This document shows, piece by piece, positions 25,310 to 32,380 of a stretch of DNA of 36,449 nt; the stretch's first letter is position 1; the number at the start of each line of letters is the position of its first letter. The stretch lies in assembly GCA_018672475.1 (NCBI GenBank), contig JABHFS010000084.1:1-36449 (forward strand), given 5' to 3'. This DNA is from Gemmatimonadota bacterium (GTDB lineage: Bacteria > Latescibacterota > UBA2968 > UBA8231). A program made the position numbers and the translations under genes. The notes beneath the pieces are model-generated. The model had not been told where the DNA came from and did no database searches. It saw only the letters and a program-made list of their open reading frames with translations.

Positions 25310-25948
25310 ATGCACGAAGAATGGAAACCCATCTACTCTGCCCTAGTCACCGACATCATGGACGCCCTCGGCCACCGCGAGCAAGCCATGACCCCCGACA
25401 TCCGCCCATGCAGCCCCGACGCGCACATCGCCGGCCCCGCCCTCACCCTCGACGCCTACCCCAACACCGACCCGCACCCCGACCCCTACGGACAGATCTT
25501 CGCCGCCTACGACGAAACAAAGGCCGGTGATGTATTCGTCATCGCCACCAATGGCGAGCAACGCGCCGGCCTCTGGGGCGAACTGCTCTCCACAGCAGCA
25601 CAAGCACAAGGCGTCCATTCGATCGTCACCGACGGCGTCGCCCGCGACGTACGCCAGATGAACGAGATGAACTTCAATTGTTTTTGCACCGGCTTTTCAC
25701 CGCTCGATTCGGCCGGGCGCATCATCACCGAAAAAATTAACGAGCCGATCCTCTGCGGCGGCGTGCAGGTCCACCCCGGCGACTTTATCTTGGCCGACTT
25801 CGATGGCGTCGCCGTCATCCCGGCAGCCATCAAGGACGAAGTATTCAAATTGTCGATGGAAAAATTAGAAGGCGAAAATACCGTACGCGACGAGCTAGCC
25901 GCCGGTATGTCACCACGCGAAGTCTTCGATAAGTACGGCATTCTATAA
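25310..25948 (+). CDS. RraA-like protein (HMG/CHA aldolase or regulator family)
   Basis: A 212-residue RraA-fold protein. The family includes 4-hydroxy-4-methyl-2-oxoglutarate aldolases and the RNase E inhibitor RraA. It has the start LVTDIMDALG, AGPALTLDAYP, the loop GELLSTAAQAQGV, TDGVARDVRQM (Arg and Asp of the aldolase substrate and metal site, where R-D are kept) and GDFILADFDGVAVIP. Retention of G-x-x-A-RD favours an oxaloacetate decarboxylase/aldolase activity over a purely regulatory one. ATG 25310 follows CAGGAG. The gene stands after a 361-base gap, so it may be separate from the hydratase operon. It fits a catabolic end step (pyruvate formation). Confidence 0.85.
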   Translation: MHEEWKPIYSALVTDIMDALGHREQAMTPDIRPCSPDAHIAGPALTLDAYPNTDPHPDPYGQIFAAYDETKAGDVFVIATNGEQRAGLWGELLSTAAQAQGVHSIVTDGVARDVRQMNEMNFNCFCTGFSPLDSAGRIITEKINEPILCGGVQVHPGDFILADFDGVAVIPAAIKDEVFKLSMEKLEGENTVRDELAAGMSPREVFDKYGIL

Positions 25949-25967
25949 ATATCAGCGCCACAAAATA

Positions 25968-25999
25968 CCCCCACCGAATCATGATAGATTCGGTGGGGG
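25968..25999 (-). terminator. Strong hairpin between convergent genes, terminator for the minus strand
   Basis: A perfect 13-bp stem (CCCCCACCGAATC at 25968-25980, GATTCGGTGGGGG at 25987-25999) with a 6-base loop. On the minus strand it is followed by TATTTTG, so it best fits a terminator for the PLP-enzyme gene 150 bases upstream. On the plus strand no T tract follows, but the stem could still protect the RraA-like mRNA 3' end. Confidence 0.75.
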
Positions 26000-26149
26000 A
26001 TCTCGCACCAAGGAGGGCTAAGAGGTAATTCGAGACCCTTTCAGGTCCAGCCCATATTTAGATCATCAGCCCCCCGAATAAACACCGGCTCTTAGATCAT
26101 TTTCACATAGTATAGATGCATTTAACCACAGCTTATACGCTTTTACCCG

Positions 26150-27292
26150 CTATACCTCTGCCAGCGCTTGCGTAAAATCAGCGCATAAATCTTCCGTCGC
26201 CTCAATCCCACACGCCACACGCACTAGACTGTCCCCCACCCCGATCGCCGCCCGTTCCGCCGGACTCATGCTCGAATGCGAAGTCGTCGCCGGCCGGGTA
26301 ATCAGTGTCTCAACCCCGCCTAAGCTGGGTGCCGACGCCGGCAATTGCAGAGCGGCCAACAAGCGCTCGGCCGCCGCCACACCTCCCCGCAACTCCAGGC
26401 TCAATACCCCACCCGCCCCGGCAAACAACCGCTTGGCCCGTTCGTATTGCGGATGGCTTTGCAAACCCGGATAGTTCACCTGCACCACTTGTGGGTCTTC
26501 GGCCAACATACGCGCCAACTGTAAAGCATTCTCATCGTGTTGCCGCATACGCAACGATAGCGTCTTCAACCCGCGATGCAATAGAAAACAGGCGTGCGTA
26601 TCCAAAGTGCCGCCAAAACGATTCAACTTGTGCGCAATCGCCCCGACGTGCTCCGCCGCCCCGACAATGGCCCCCGCGACAATATCTGAATGGCCGTTGA
26701 GGTATTTGGTCGCGCTATGCAGCTCGATATCAAAACCTATTTCTAATGGGCGAAAATTGCACGGCGATGCAAAAGTATTGTCGATCAGCGATAGCAAACC
26801 ATGCGCGCGCGCGAAGGCCACCACCGCCTCTAAATCCGCCACCTCCAACAAGGGATTCGTCATCGTCTCGACATAAATCGCCTTGGTCTCGGGCTTGAGC
26901 TTGGCGGCCCAAGTCTCCGGCGCATTACCAGCAATAAAATCGCAGTTTATCCCCAAATCCGGTGCATCCTGGCTAACAAAACTATGCGTGCCACCGTAGA
27001 GGCAATCCTGAATCAGTAGATGATCGCCGCTCTTGAGTAAAGCCAGCAGCGCGGTCACAATCGCCGCCATGCCCGAACCGGTCACCAACGCCGCTTCACC
27101 GCCGCAGATATCGGCGAGCTTGGCGTGCAACACATTGTGATTCGGCGTGTTGTTGAGCCGCAAATAGCGGATATCGTCGTAACCCTGACCTTCTTCTGAA
27201 GTGAAGGTCGCGCTTTGGAAGATCGGCGTAACGACAGCGCCGGCGATTTTCTGCTCTTCGCCGGCGTGTATCAGACGGGTTTGTATATGCAT
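26150..27292 (-). CDS. Cystathionine gamma-synthase/lyase-type PLP enzyme
   Basis: A 380-residue fold-type I PLP enzyme of the Cys/Met metabolism family. K196 in SATKYLNGHSD forms the Schiff base, Y99 in CLYGGTH stacks on PLP and D171-N172-T173 binds the pyridine region. TGSGMAAI carries the phosphate-binding segment and PSLGGVETL and TRPATTSHSSM the substrate carboxylate loop. The mix of these motifs does not by itself tell gamma-synthase from gamma-lyase or beta-lyase. The usual RYxNPT motif is altered (YLRLNNTPNHN). ATG 27292 has AGAAGAAG eight bases upstream. It is monocistronic, ending in the hairpin at 25968-25999. The upstream region holds a long AT-rich inverted repeat. Confidence 0.92.
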   Translation of the reverse strand: MHIQTRLIHAGEEQKIAGAVVTPIFQSATFTSEEGQGYDDIRYLRLNNTPNHNVLHAKLADICGGEAALVTGSGMAAIVTALLALLKSGDHLLIQDCLYGGTHSFVSQDAPDLGINCDFIAGNAPETWAAKLKPETKAIYVETMTNPLLEVADLEAVVAFARAHGLLSLIDNTFASPCNFRPLEIGFDIELHSATKYLNGHSDIVAGAIVGAAEHVGAIAHKLNRFGGTLDTHACFLLHRGLKTLSLRMRQHDENALQLARMLAEDPQVVQVNYPGLQSHPQYERAKRLFAGAGGVLSLELRGGVAAAERLLAALQLPASAPSLGGVETLITRPATTSHSSMSPAERAAIGVGDSLVRVACGIEATEDLCADFTQALAEV

Positions 27293-27468
27293 TTATATCT
27301 TCTTCTTTAACCATCCATTCGAGACACTGGTGCGAGTTAATCTATTTACTTTGTCCACGACAGTTCAAATAGAGGAATCGCCTGCTTTCAAAAAAGTCAC
27401 ACATCACGTTATGCATAATATCGACAATACAGTTATCGCGTATTAAAAGAAATAAGCTGGATAACTCG

Positions 27469-27528
27469 CTGAAATAACACATTTACGACAATTCAGATTA
27501 TAGATACTGTAAACTGTTGTTATTTCAG
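27469..27528. promoter_or_regulatory. AT-rich inverted repeat upstream of the PLP-enzyme gene
   Basis: A perfect 11-bp inverted repeat, CTGAAATAACA (27469-27479) and TGTTATTTCAG (27518-27528), continues inward with a weaker CATTTAC/GTAAAC match. TATAAT is present on the minus strand (within 27494-27503), facing the PLP-enzyme gene about 200 bases away, but I find no convincing -35 box. It could be an operator, a cruciform or a remnant of a mobile end. Confidence 0.45.
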
Positions 27529-27572
27529 TATTTAATAGCTATTTTTTTCACTTATAGCGCGACAGGTCTAAT

Positions 27573-28603
27573 AGAGTTGTCGCGGAATAGTCGCGAGATC
27601 GGATTGTTTCAGGTGTTTTTTGTTTTACCGATTCTGTGCCAGGTGCCCATTCCACAAGCCACAGGCGACCATAGTTAATCGATCCTCGAAATCGGCGCCT
27701 CGATTTCGATAGATTTGAGCGACAGCGTCAAATCGTTTGACGCCGCCAATGGCATGCTCGACCCGGATGCGAATGCGAGCGCGTAACGAGTTGCACCATC
27801 GATCTATTGCATCGAGCGGCTTGCCCCGTGGTTTCTTCTGTGGTTGAATAACGGGGCAATGCGGATCGTCTTTGCGCTGGCCTTGAAAGCCGGCATCGGT
27901 CCAATAGACCACCCCTTCGGGCAAGGTGTCGGGGGGCGGCCAGGCTTAAAACAGCGCGTAGTCGTGTTGCGAGTCGACGGCGGGTGGCGACAGCGCCAGT
28001 ATACGGCGGTCTTCATCGCTAATGAAGAGGTGTTTACCGGTGTGCCGTTTTTTTTTACCCGAGTAATGCGTTTTCTGGGCCGTGGCTTCCTGGGGGCGAT
28101 ACGTCGGGCGTTCGCTGCCATCAACAAAGAGGGTTTGGGCGGTAGGAAAACGCTGAAAAAACGCCTCGACGTTGTGGATCTGTCGTTCGGGTAAGACCCA
28201 TTGGTGGCCCAACGTTTGCTCCAAGACCGGCAGCAGATCCTTCGTCCAGCGATGGGCACGGGAGCGATGCACTCCATACAGCACCGCGGCCACGTCGAAG
28301 GTTGGATAGCATTTGACATACATCAGAATAAAAAACAGCTTGGCGTCGACCTCCTTCAGCGTGGCGGGACCGCCCCCACCGGGGCGACGCTGGCGAGGTG
28401 GATCACGATGAAGGGCCTTGTCATAGAGAGCCTGGCCAAAAGCCGGGATCAGTGCACGAAATTCCGGGCGCGTTAATCCGGTCAGCGCTTTCATCTTCCG
28501 ATCCGACGTCAGGGCATATTCGACACGTAGCATAGCAACACTCATTCGTTTCGCGGGAAAAGAGGGCTAAAAGATAGAGCGCTCTTTATACCGCGACAAC
28601 TCT
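27573..28603 (-). mobile_element. IS5-family insertion sequence, complete but inactivated
   Basis: The element is 1031 bp. Its ends are a perfect 13-bp inverted repeat, AGAGTTGTCGCGG (27573-27585) and CCGCGACAACTCT (28591-28603). A direct AAT, or TAAT if one base is shared with the repeat, flanks both sides (27570-27572 and 28604-28606), consistent with a short target duplication. It contains one transposase frame with an in-frame TAA. A stretch of AT-rich host sequence lies to the left and a GC-skew change lies at its right. Confidence 0.88.
27625..28545 (-). pseudogene. IS5-family transposase (DDE_Tnp_4), in-frame stop
   Basis: Reading the frame from 28545 to 27625 through one TAA at 27948-27946 gives a 306-codon transposase. 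The N-terminal half has a helix-turn-helix (EVDAKLFFILMYVKCYPTFD and VHRSRAHRW). The DDE core follows, with the first Asp in FVDGSERPTYRP and SGKKKRHTGKH, and the second Asp in VYWTDAGFQGQ; the last acidic residue is in RVEHAIGGVKRF. The TAA follows DYALF and is followed by AWPPPDTLPEG, with no frame change, so a single nonsense mutation explains the break. Two shorter products could be made, but neither has a full DDE triad. Confidence 0.87.
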
Positions 28604-28620
28604 AATCCCAAGAGACCGCT

Positions 28621-28779
28621 TTATTGGATCTTAATATGTACGGTTTCTTCAGGGCGATTGTGCACGCAATAGGCGTTAACGTTGTATGGGAAAGCGGGTT
28701 TGCGGGCCAGGGAAGTATAGGCCAAGGAGAAATGCGGCTCGCCATTGCCCACGACTAGGGAATGCCTATATTCTAACAT
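28621..28779 (-). CDS. Small hypothetical protein (52 residues)
   Basis: An uninterrupted small frame, ATG at 28779 and TAA at 28623-28621, encodes 52 residues starting MLEYRHSLVVGNGEPHF and ending ETVHIKIQ. Composition is protein-like (one Cys, several aromatic and His residues, no low complexity), unlike most shadow frames here. A purine-rich GAGAAG lies just upstream but rather close. It runs divergently from moaA, with starts 42 bases apart, and its stop is only 17 bases from the IS5 end, so it could also be the end of a gene cut by the insertion or by a rearrangement. I do not recognise a family. Confidence 0.45.
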   Translation of the reverse strand: MLEYRHSLVVGNGEPHFSLAYTSLARKPAFPYNVNAYCVHNRPEETVHIKIQ

Positions 28780-28821
28780 CGCTTCTCATATAGAGTTATT
28801 GCACTTTGCGGATACCCTTTT

Positions 28822-29868
28822 ATGCCCCCTGAAATACCAGCGCAATCAGCCATCCGCGACCTCTTAGGTCGCCCCCTGGGCTCTCTGCGCGTGTCAGTGA
28901 TCGATCGCTGCGATTTGCGCTGTCGGTACTGCATGCCCGAAGAAGACTACGATTGGTTGCCGAAAGAGGGTATTCTCAGCTTTGACGAGATTGAACGGGC
29001 CGTGCGGGCTTTCTGCCAGTTCGGGGTGCGCAGCGTGCGGCTTACCGGGGGCGAGCCGCTATTGCGTGGAGACCTGCCCGAGTTGGTCGCGCGGATCGCC
29101 GCTTTGCCATTAGTTGAAGACTTGGCGATGACGACAAATGCCACGCAGTTGGCGCGCCGGGCTGATGAGTTAAGGCGGGCGGGGCTGCAAAGGGTCACCA
29201 TTAGTTTGGATTCGCTCAAGGCCGAGCGTTTCGAGGCGTTGACCAGGCGGGATACGCATGCCAAGGTGCTCCAGGGGATTCGCCAGGCGGCGACGGTAGG
29301 CTTTGAAGCGGTCAAGCTCAATTCGGTAATAATGCGTGGTTTCAACGACGATGAACTGGTGGACTTGCTCGAATTTGGTCGCGAGGTCGGGGCGGAGGTT
29401 CGTTTTATCGAATACATGGATGTCGGCGGGGCTACGCATTGGTCGCAGAGTGAGGTCGTAGCGCAGAATGAGATTTTGACGCAACTGGCGGCGCATTATG
29501 GGCCGATCGAGCGCGAAGTCGGCCAGGGGGCGGCGCCGGCGGCGCGCTTTCGTCTCGAAGACGGCACCCGCTTCGGGATCGTCTCATCGGTCACCGAGCC
29601 TTTTTGTGGTGCCTGCGACCGCAGCCGGTTAACAGCCGACGGCTTGTGGTATTTGTGCCTCTACGCGCAACAGGGCATCGATCTCAAACCCTTGTTGTGC
29701 GAGGGAGGAGACCCGCAGGTCTTGCTCGAACGGATTCGCGCGGGGTGGACGGGGCGGAAGGACAGAAGCGCCGAAGAGCGTGCTGGTGACCCCGAGCGCG
29801 GCGCACTCTACCAAGTCGAAGAGTTACAAGCCGATCCGCACCGCGAGATGCATACGCGCGGCGGTTGA
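28822..29868 (+). CDS. moaA: GTP 3',8-cyclase (molybdenum cofactor biosynthesis)
   Basis: MoaA is a radical SAM enzyme that, with MoaC, turns GTP into cyclic pyranopterin monophosphate. The 348-residue protein has the N-terminal cluster C30-DLR-C34-RY-C37, LTGGEPLLR and a C-terminal second cluster C262-GA-C265 ... C279 (FCGACDRSRLTADGLWYLC). It ends in Gly-Gly (HTRGG), the tail needed for catalysis. GxxR substrate-binding Arg residues around 265-270 are present. ATG 28822 has no clear Shine-Dalgarno. The coding strand is G-rich, unlike other plus-strand genes here. The folC fusion follows after 28 bases; both act on pterins. Confidence 0.96.
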   Translation: MPPEIPAQSAIRDLLGRPLGSLRVSVIDRCDLRCRYCMPEEDYDWLPKEGILSFDEIERAVRAFCQFGVRSVRLTGGEPLLRGDLPELVARIAALPLVEDLAMTTNATQLARRADELRRAGLQRVTISLDSLKAERFEALTRRDTHAKVLQGIRQAATVGFEAVKLNSVIMRGFNDDELVDLLEFGREVGAEVRFIEYMDVGGATHWSQSEVVAQNEILTQLAAHYGPIEREVGQGAAPAARFRLEDGTRFGIVSSVTEPFCGACDRSRLTADGLWYLCLYAQQGIDLKPLLCEGGDPQVLLERIRAGWTGRKDRSAEERAGDPERGALYQVEELQADPHREMHTRGG

Positions 29869-29896
29869 AACACCCCTTAACAAATTCCCAATACAT

Positions 29897-31990
29897 ATGG
29901 ATTATTTTCGCGCCCAGCGCTATTTAGACGCGTTGCCCGACTGGGAGGTCGGTCGTCCGTCCTTCGGGCCGGTCGAACATTATCTGCCCAGGATGCGCAC
30001 GCTATTAGCTCGGTTGCAGCAACCTCAGCAACGTTTTCGTTCGCTAATTGTCGGCGGTACCAATGGCAAGGGTACGGTGTCTAGTTTGCTCGCTGCGTTA
30101 TTGCAGGCCAATGGGTACAAGGTGGGTTTATATACCTCACCGCATTTGCACACTCAACGCGAGCGGGTACGTATCGCGGGTGAAGTGTTGGGCAAAGATC
30201 GCTGGGCCGAGGCGGTCGCTTGTTTAGACGACGGCACGCGTGATTTTGCCGCCGAAGGGCTGGGGCCGTTCAGCAAGTTCGAGGCGTTGACGGGTCTGGC
30301 CGCTTGGTTTTTTGCGCAAGAGGGTGTGGAGTTCGGGATTTTCGAGGTGGGCTTGGGCGGGCGTTATGACGCGGCCAACGCTTGGGATTCGGAACTGGCG
30401 GTGCTGACCTCGGTCGGTTTGGACCATATGGAGTTGTTGGGGGAGACGCTCGAGGATATCGCCGCGGACAAGCTGCATATCATTCGACCAGGAAAGAAGC
30501 TGATTACCACCGAGGCGCAAGTGCCGGCAGTAGCAGAGCTAGTGCGGCAGACTTGTGCGGACCAGCAGGTTGAGTTGCACACCGCCGAGGCCGAGTGGAG
30601 GCGTGGTGAACTTGCCGGTCGGTCGGCTAACTACGGGCAGAACGCGTGTTTGGCGTTGCAGGCCGCTGAAACGCTCGGCGTAAAATTGGCGGACGAGGTG
30701 ATCTGTCGAGTGGTCGAGACGCATCGTTGGCCAGGGCGTTTTGAGACGGCGCGGGAGGCACCGCTGGTATTACTCGATGGCGCGCACAACCCGGCGAGCG
30801 CCGTGGCATTGGCAGGCGACCTGCAGCGGCTGGGTGGAGGCTGGGTATTGGTCGTCGGGGCGGCGGCGGGGCACGATGCCGCGGGCATTCTGTCGGCGCT
30901 GGCACCGATGGCGGCGCAGGTCGTGCTGACTTCATCGGATCACCCTCGGGCCTTGGATCCGGCCGAGTTGCGGGCCTTAGTACCGGCGGGTTTGGCGGTC
31001 GAGTCGTTGCCGGCGAGTGCGCAAGCTTTTAAGCGGGCTTTGCAATTGGCCGGGCCGGAGGGGCGGGTGTGCATCGTCGGGTCGTTGCACCTGGTGGCGC
31101 GTGCACGCGAGTTTTTTGACCTGCCCTACGAGCGCGACGGTATCACCGAGGATATGGCGCTCGAAAGTCTGGCGTGCCTGGCCGAGGCGGGCAGGCGTCT
31201 TGCCTTGCGCTGCGAGTGGATATCGGACGACGGCACCCGGCTCAAGCTCACCGGTGGACGCCGCGCGTTTCGCTTTTGGCGCAACAAACATCCCTTTAAC
31301 GACTATGTCGAAGCCCGCTTGGCCGAGGACAAGGCCTATCAATACGAGGACTTTGTTGCCGCCGGGTTGCCGACGCCCTTTACGGTTAAGTATTTCAATC
31401 CGCTAGCCGACCCGCGTTTTGACCGCTATAAGAGCCATGCGACGGTGACGAAGATCGTCGAGGATATTGAGGCCCGGTTCGATTTTCCGCTAGTGGTTAA
31501 GAAGTATCGCAGCTCGTTGGCGCAGGGGGTGTTTTTGGAACGCGACGCGGCGGCGCTCGAAAAGCGGCTCACGGATATTTTCACCCATAGCGCCTTTCTC
31601 GACAATATCGTGTTGGTGCAGCAGTTTATCACTGGGCCAGAATATCGGGTTATCGCCAGTCACAACGAGCTCTTGTTGGCCTATGGCAAAGAGGGTGAAA
31701 CGTCGGATGTGGACGGAGATCTGAATCCCTTGCACCAGGCCGAGGGGCGGGCGGTGCGGGTAGAGGATGAATCCTTGTTGCAGGATATGCGGACACTAAC
31801 GCGGCGGGTGGCCGAGGTCTATGCGTTGGGTTTTTACGCGATCGACCTGATCCACGGTGTGGACGGCTTGGTGATCTTGGAACTAAATCCCAATCCGATG
31901 TGCTCGATTTACAATCGCGATAATGGGCGGCGCGATTTTATTAGTCTATACGAGAAATTGCTCAGGCGTTTTGTGCTAGCGGCAGAGTGA
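29897..31990 (+). CDS. folC: Folylpolyglutamate/dihydrofolate synthase fused to a C-terminal ATP-grasp ligase domain
   Basis: A 697-residue two-domain protein. Residues 1-407 form a complete FolC-type Mur ligase: P-loop GGTNGKGT (53-60), SPHLHTQRERVRI, EVGLGGRYDAAN, TSVGLDHMELLG, the carbamylated-Lys site ADKLHI (K192) and LLDGAHNP (292-299). Residues 412-697 form an ATP-grasp domain: LAEDKAYQYEDFVAAGLPTP (475-494), VVKKYRSSLAQGVF (533-546), QQFITGPEYR (575-584), YAIDLI (648-653) and Mg-binding ILELNPNP (660-667). Normal FolC has only the first part (about 420-430 residues). ATG 29897 gives the usual FolC N-terminus; a longer frame would run into moaA. A poly-glutamate or other amino-acid tail function is inferred. 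Confidence 0.9.
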   Translation: MDYFRAQRYLDALPDWEVGRPSFGPVEHYLPRMRTLLARLQQPQQRFRSLIVGGTNGKGTVSSLLAALLQANGYKVGLYTSPHLHTQRERVRIAGEVLGKDRWAEAVACLDDGTRDFAAEGLGPFSKFEALTGLAAWFFAQEGVEFGIFEVGLGGRYDAANAWDSELAVLTSVGLDHMELLGETLEDIAADKLHIIRPGKKLITTEAQVPAVAELVRQTCADQQVELHTAEAEWRRGELAGRSANYGQNACLALQAAETLGVKLADEVICRVVETHRWPGRFETAREAPLVLLDGAHNPASAVALAGDLQRLGGGWVLVVGAAAGHDAAGILSALAPMAAQVVLTSSDHPRALDPAELRALVPAGLAVESLPASAQAFKRALQLAGPEGRVCIVGSLHLVARAREFFDLPYERDGITEDMALESLACLAEAGRRLALRCEWISDDGTRLKLTGGRRAFRFWRNKHPFNDYVEARLAEDKAYQYEDFVAAGLPTPFTVKYFNPLADPRFDRYKSHATVTKIVEDIEARFDFPLVVKKYRSSLAQGVFLERDAAALEKRLTDIFTHSAFLDNIVLVQQFITGPEYRVIASHNELLLAYGKEGETSDVDGDLNPLHQAEGRAVRVEDESLLQDMRTLTRRVAEVYALGFYAIDLIHGVDGLVILELNPNPMCSIYNRDNGRRDFISLYEKLLRRFVLAAE

Positions 31991-32380
31991 CCAGAGGCGG
32001 TCGGCCAAGCGGGTGGGATCGATGGACAGTCGGTTCGGGGGCGTCGTTGGCGAGGCGGCGCATCATCGTCGGGCTGTAGGCCTTGAGGGCAAGGTAGTCA
32101 CGGTATAGCAGCGGCTGATAATGTTACGGTAGGTTCGGTTCGATTGACCTACCAAGAATCTGTAGTAGTTCAATTTATAAATAATATTGTGGGGATGTAA
32201 TGAATACAAAATCGCCCCAATATAGCCACCGCGTCCTTGCTGCGAAGCGGCCTACGGGCAATATTAAAGGAGCCTCCGTCAAGCAAGAGGGCTTTGATGC
32301 GCGAGCCCAACGACACCCACCGAGCCGCGACCGACAACAGTCAACAAAGAAGAGCAATTGCAACGTTTTGGAGTCCGCTC
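31991..32380. other. 390-base region between folC and xdhC, with a possible gene remnant
   Basis: No complete gene is convincing. On the minus strand 32130-31984 encodes a protein-like fragment (YRDYLALKAYSPTMMRRLAND) with no start codon and a stop immediately upstream, so it may be a remnant. A hairpin (TAGGT/ACCTA, about 32131-32152) and an AT-rich stretch (32170-32190) follow; these could hold a promoter for xdhC. The G-to-C skew change falls in this region. In-frame xdhC start candidates lie at 32297 (ATG) and 32381 (TTG). Confidence 0.45.

Larger units (their letters stand above)
28604..32110. other. Segment with reversed GC skew (candidate inversion or import)
   Basis: In the rest of the window the plus strand is richer in C than in G, whichever strand carries the genes. 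In this segment it is the reverse. By direct count, 30841-30900 has 28 G and 16 C and 29401-29460 has 21 G and 11 C. For comparison, 34801-34860 has 13 G and 20 C and 26401-26460 has 13 G and 23 C. The left edge coincides with the IS5 copy; the right edge lies somewhere between the folC end and 32200. Confidence 0.6.

Noticed and set aside
28607..28821. A molybdenum-cofactor riboswitch upstream of moaA
   Set aside because: I could not find the paired elements expected for that RNA, and a protein-like frame runs on the opposite strand.
29780..29896. A longer FolC fusion starting inside moaA
   Set aside because: The extra 39 residues have no FolC similarity and overlap the essential moaA C-terminus.
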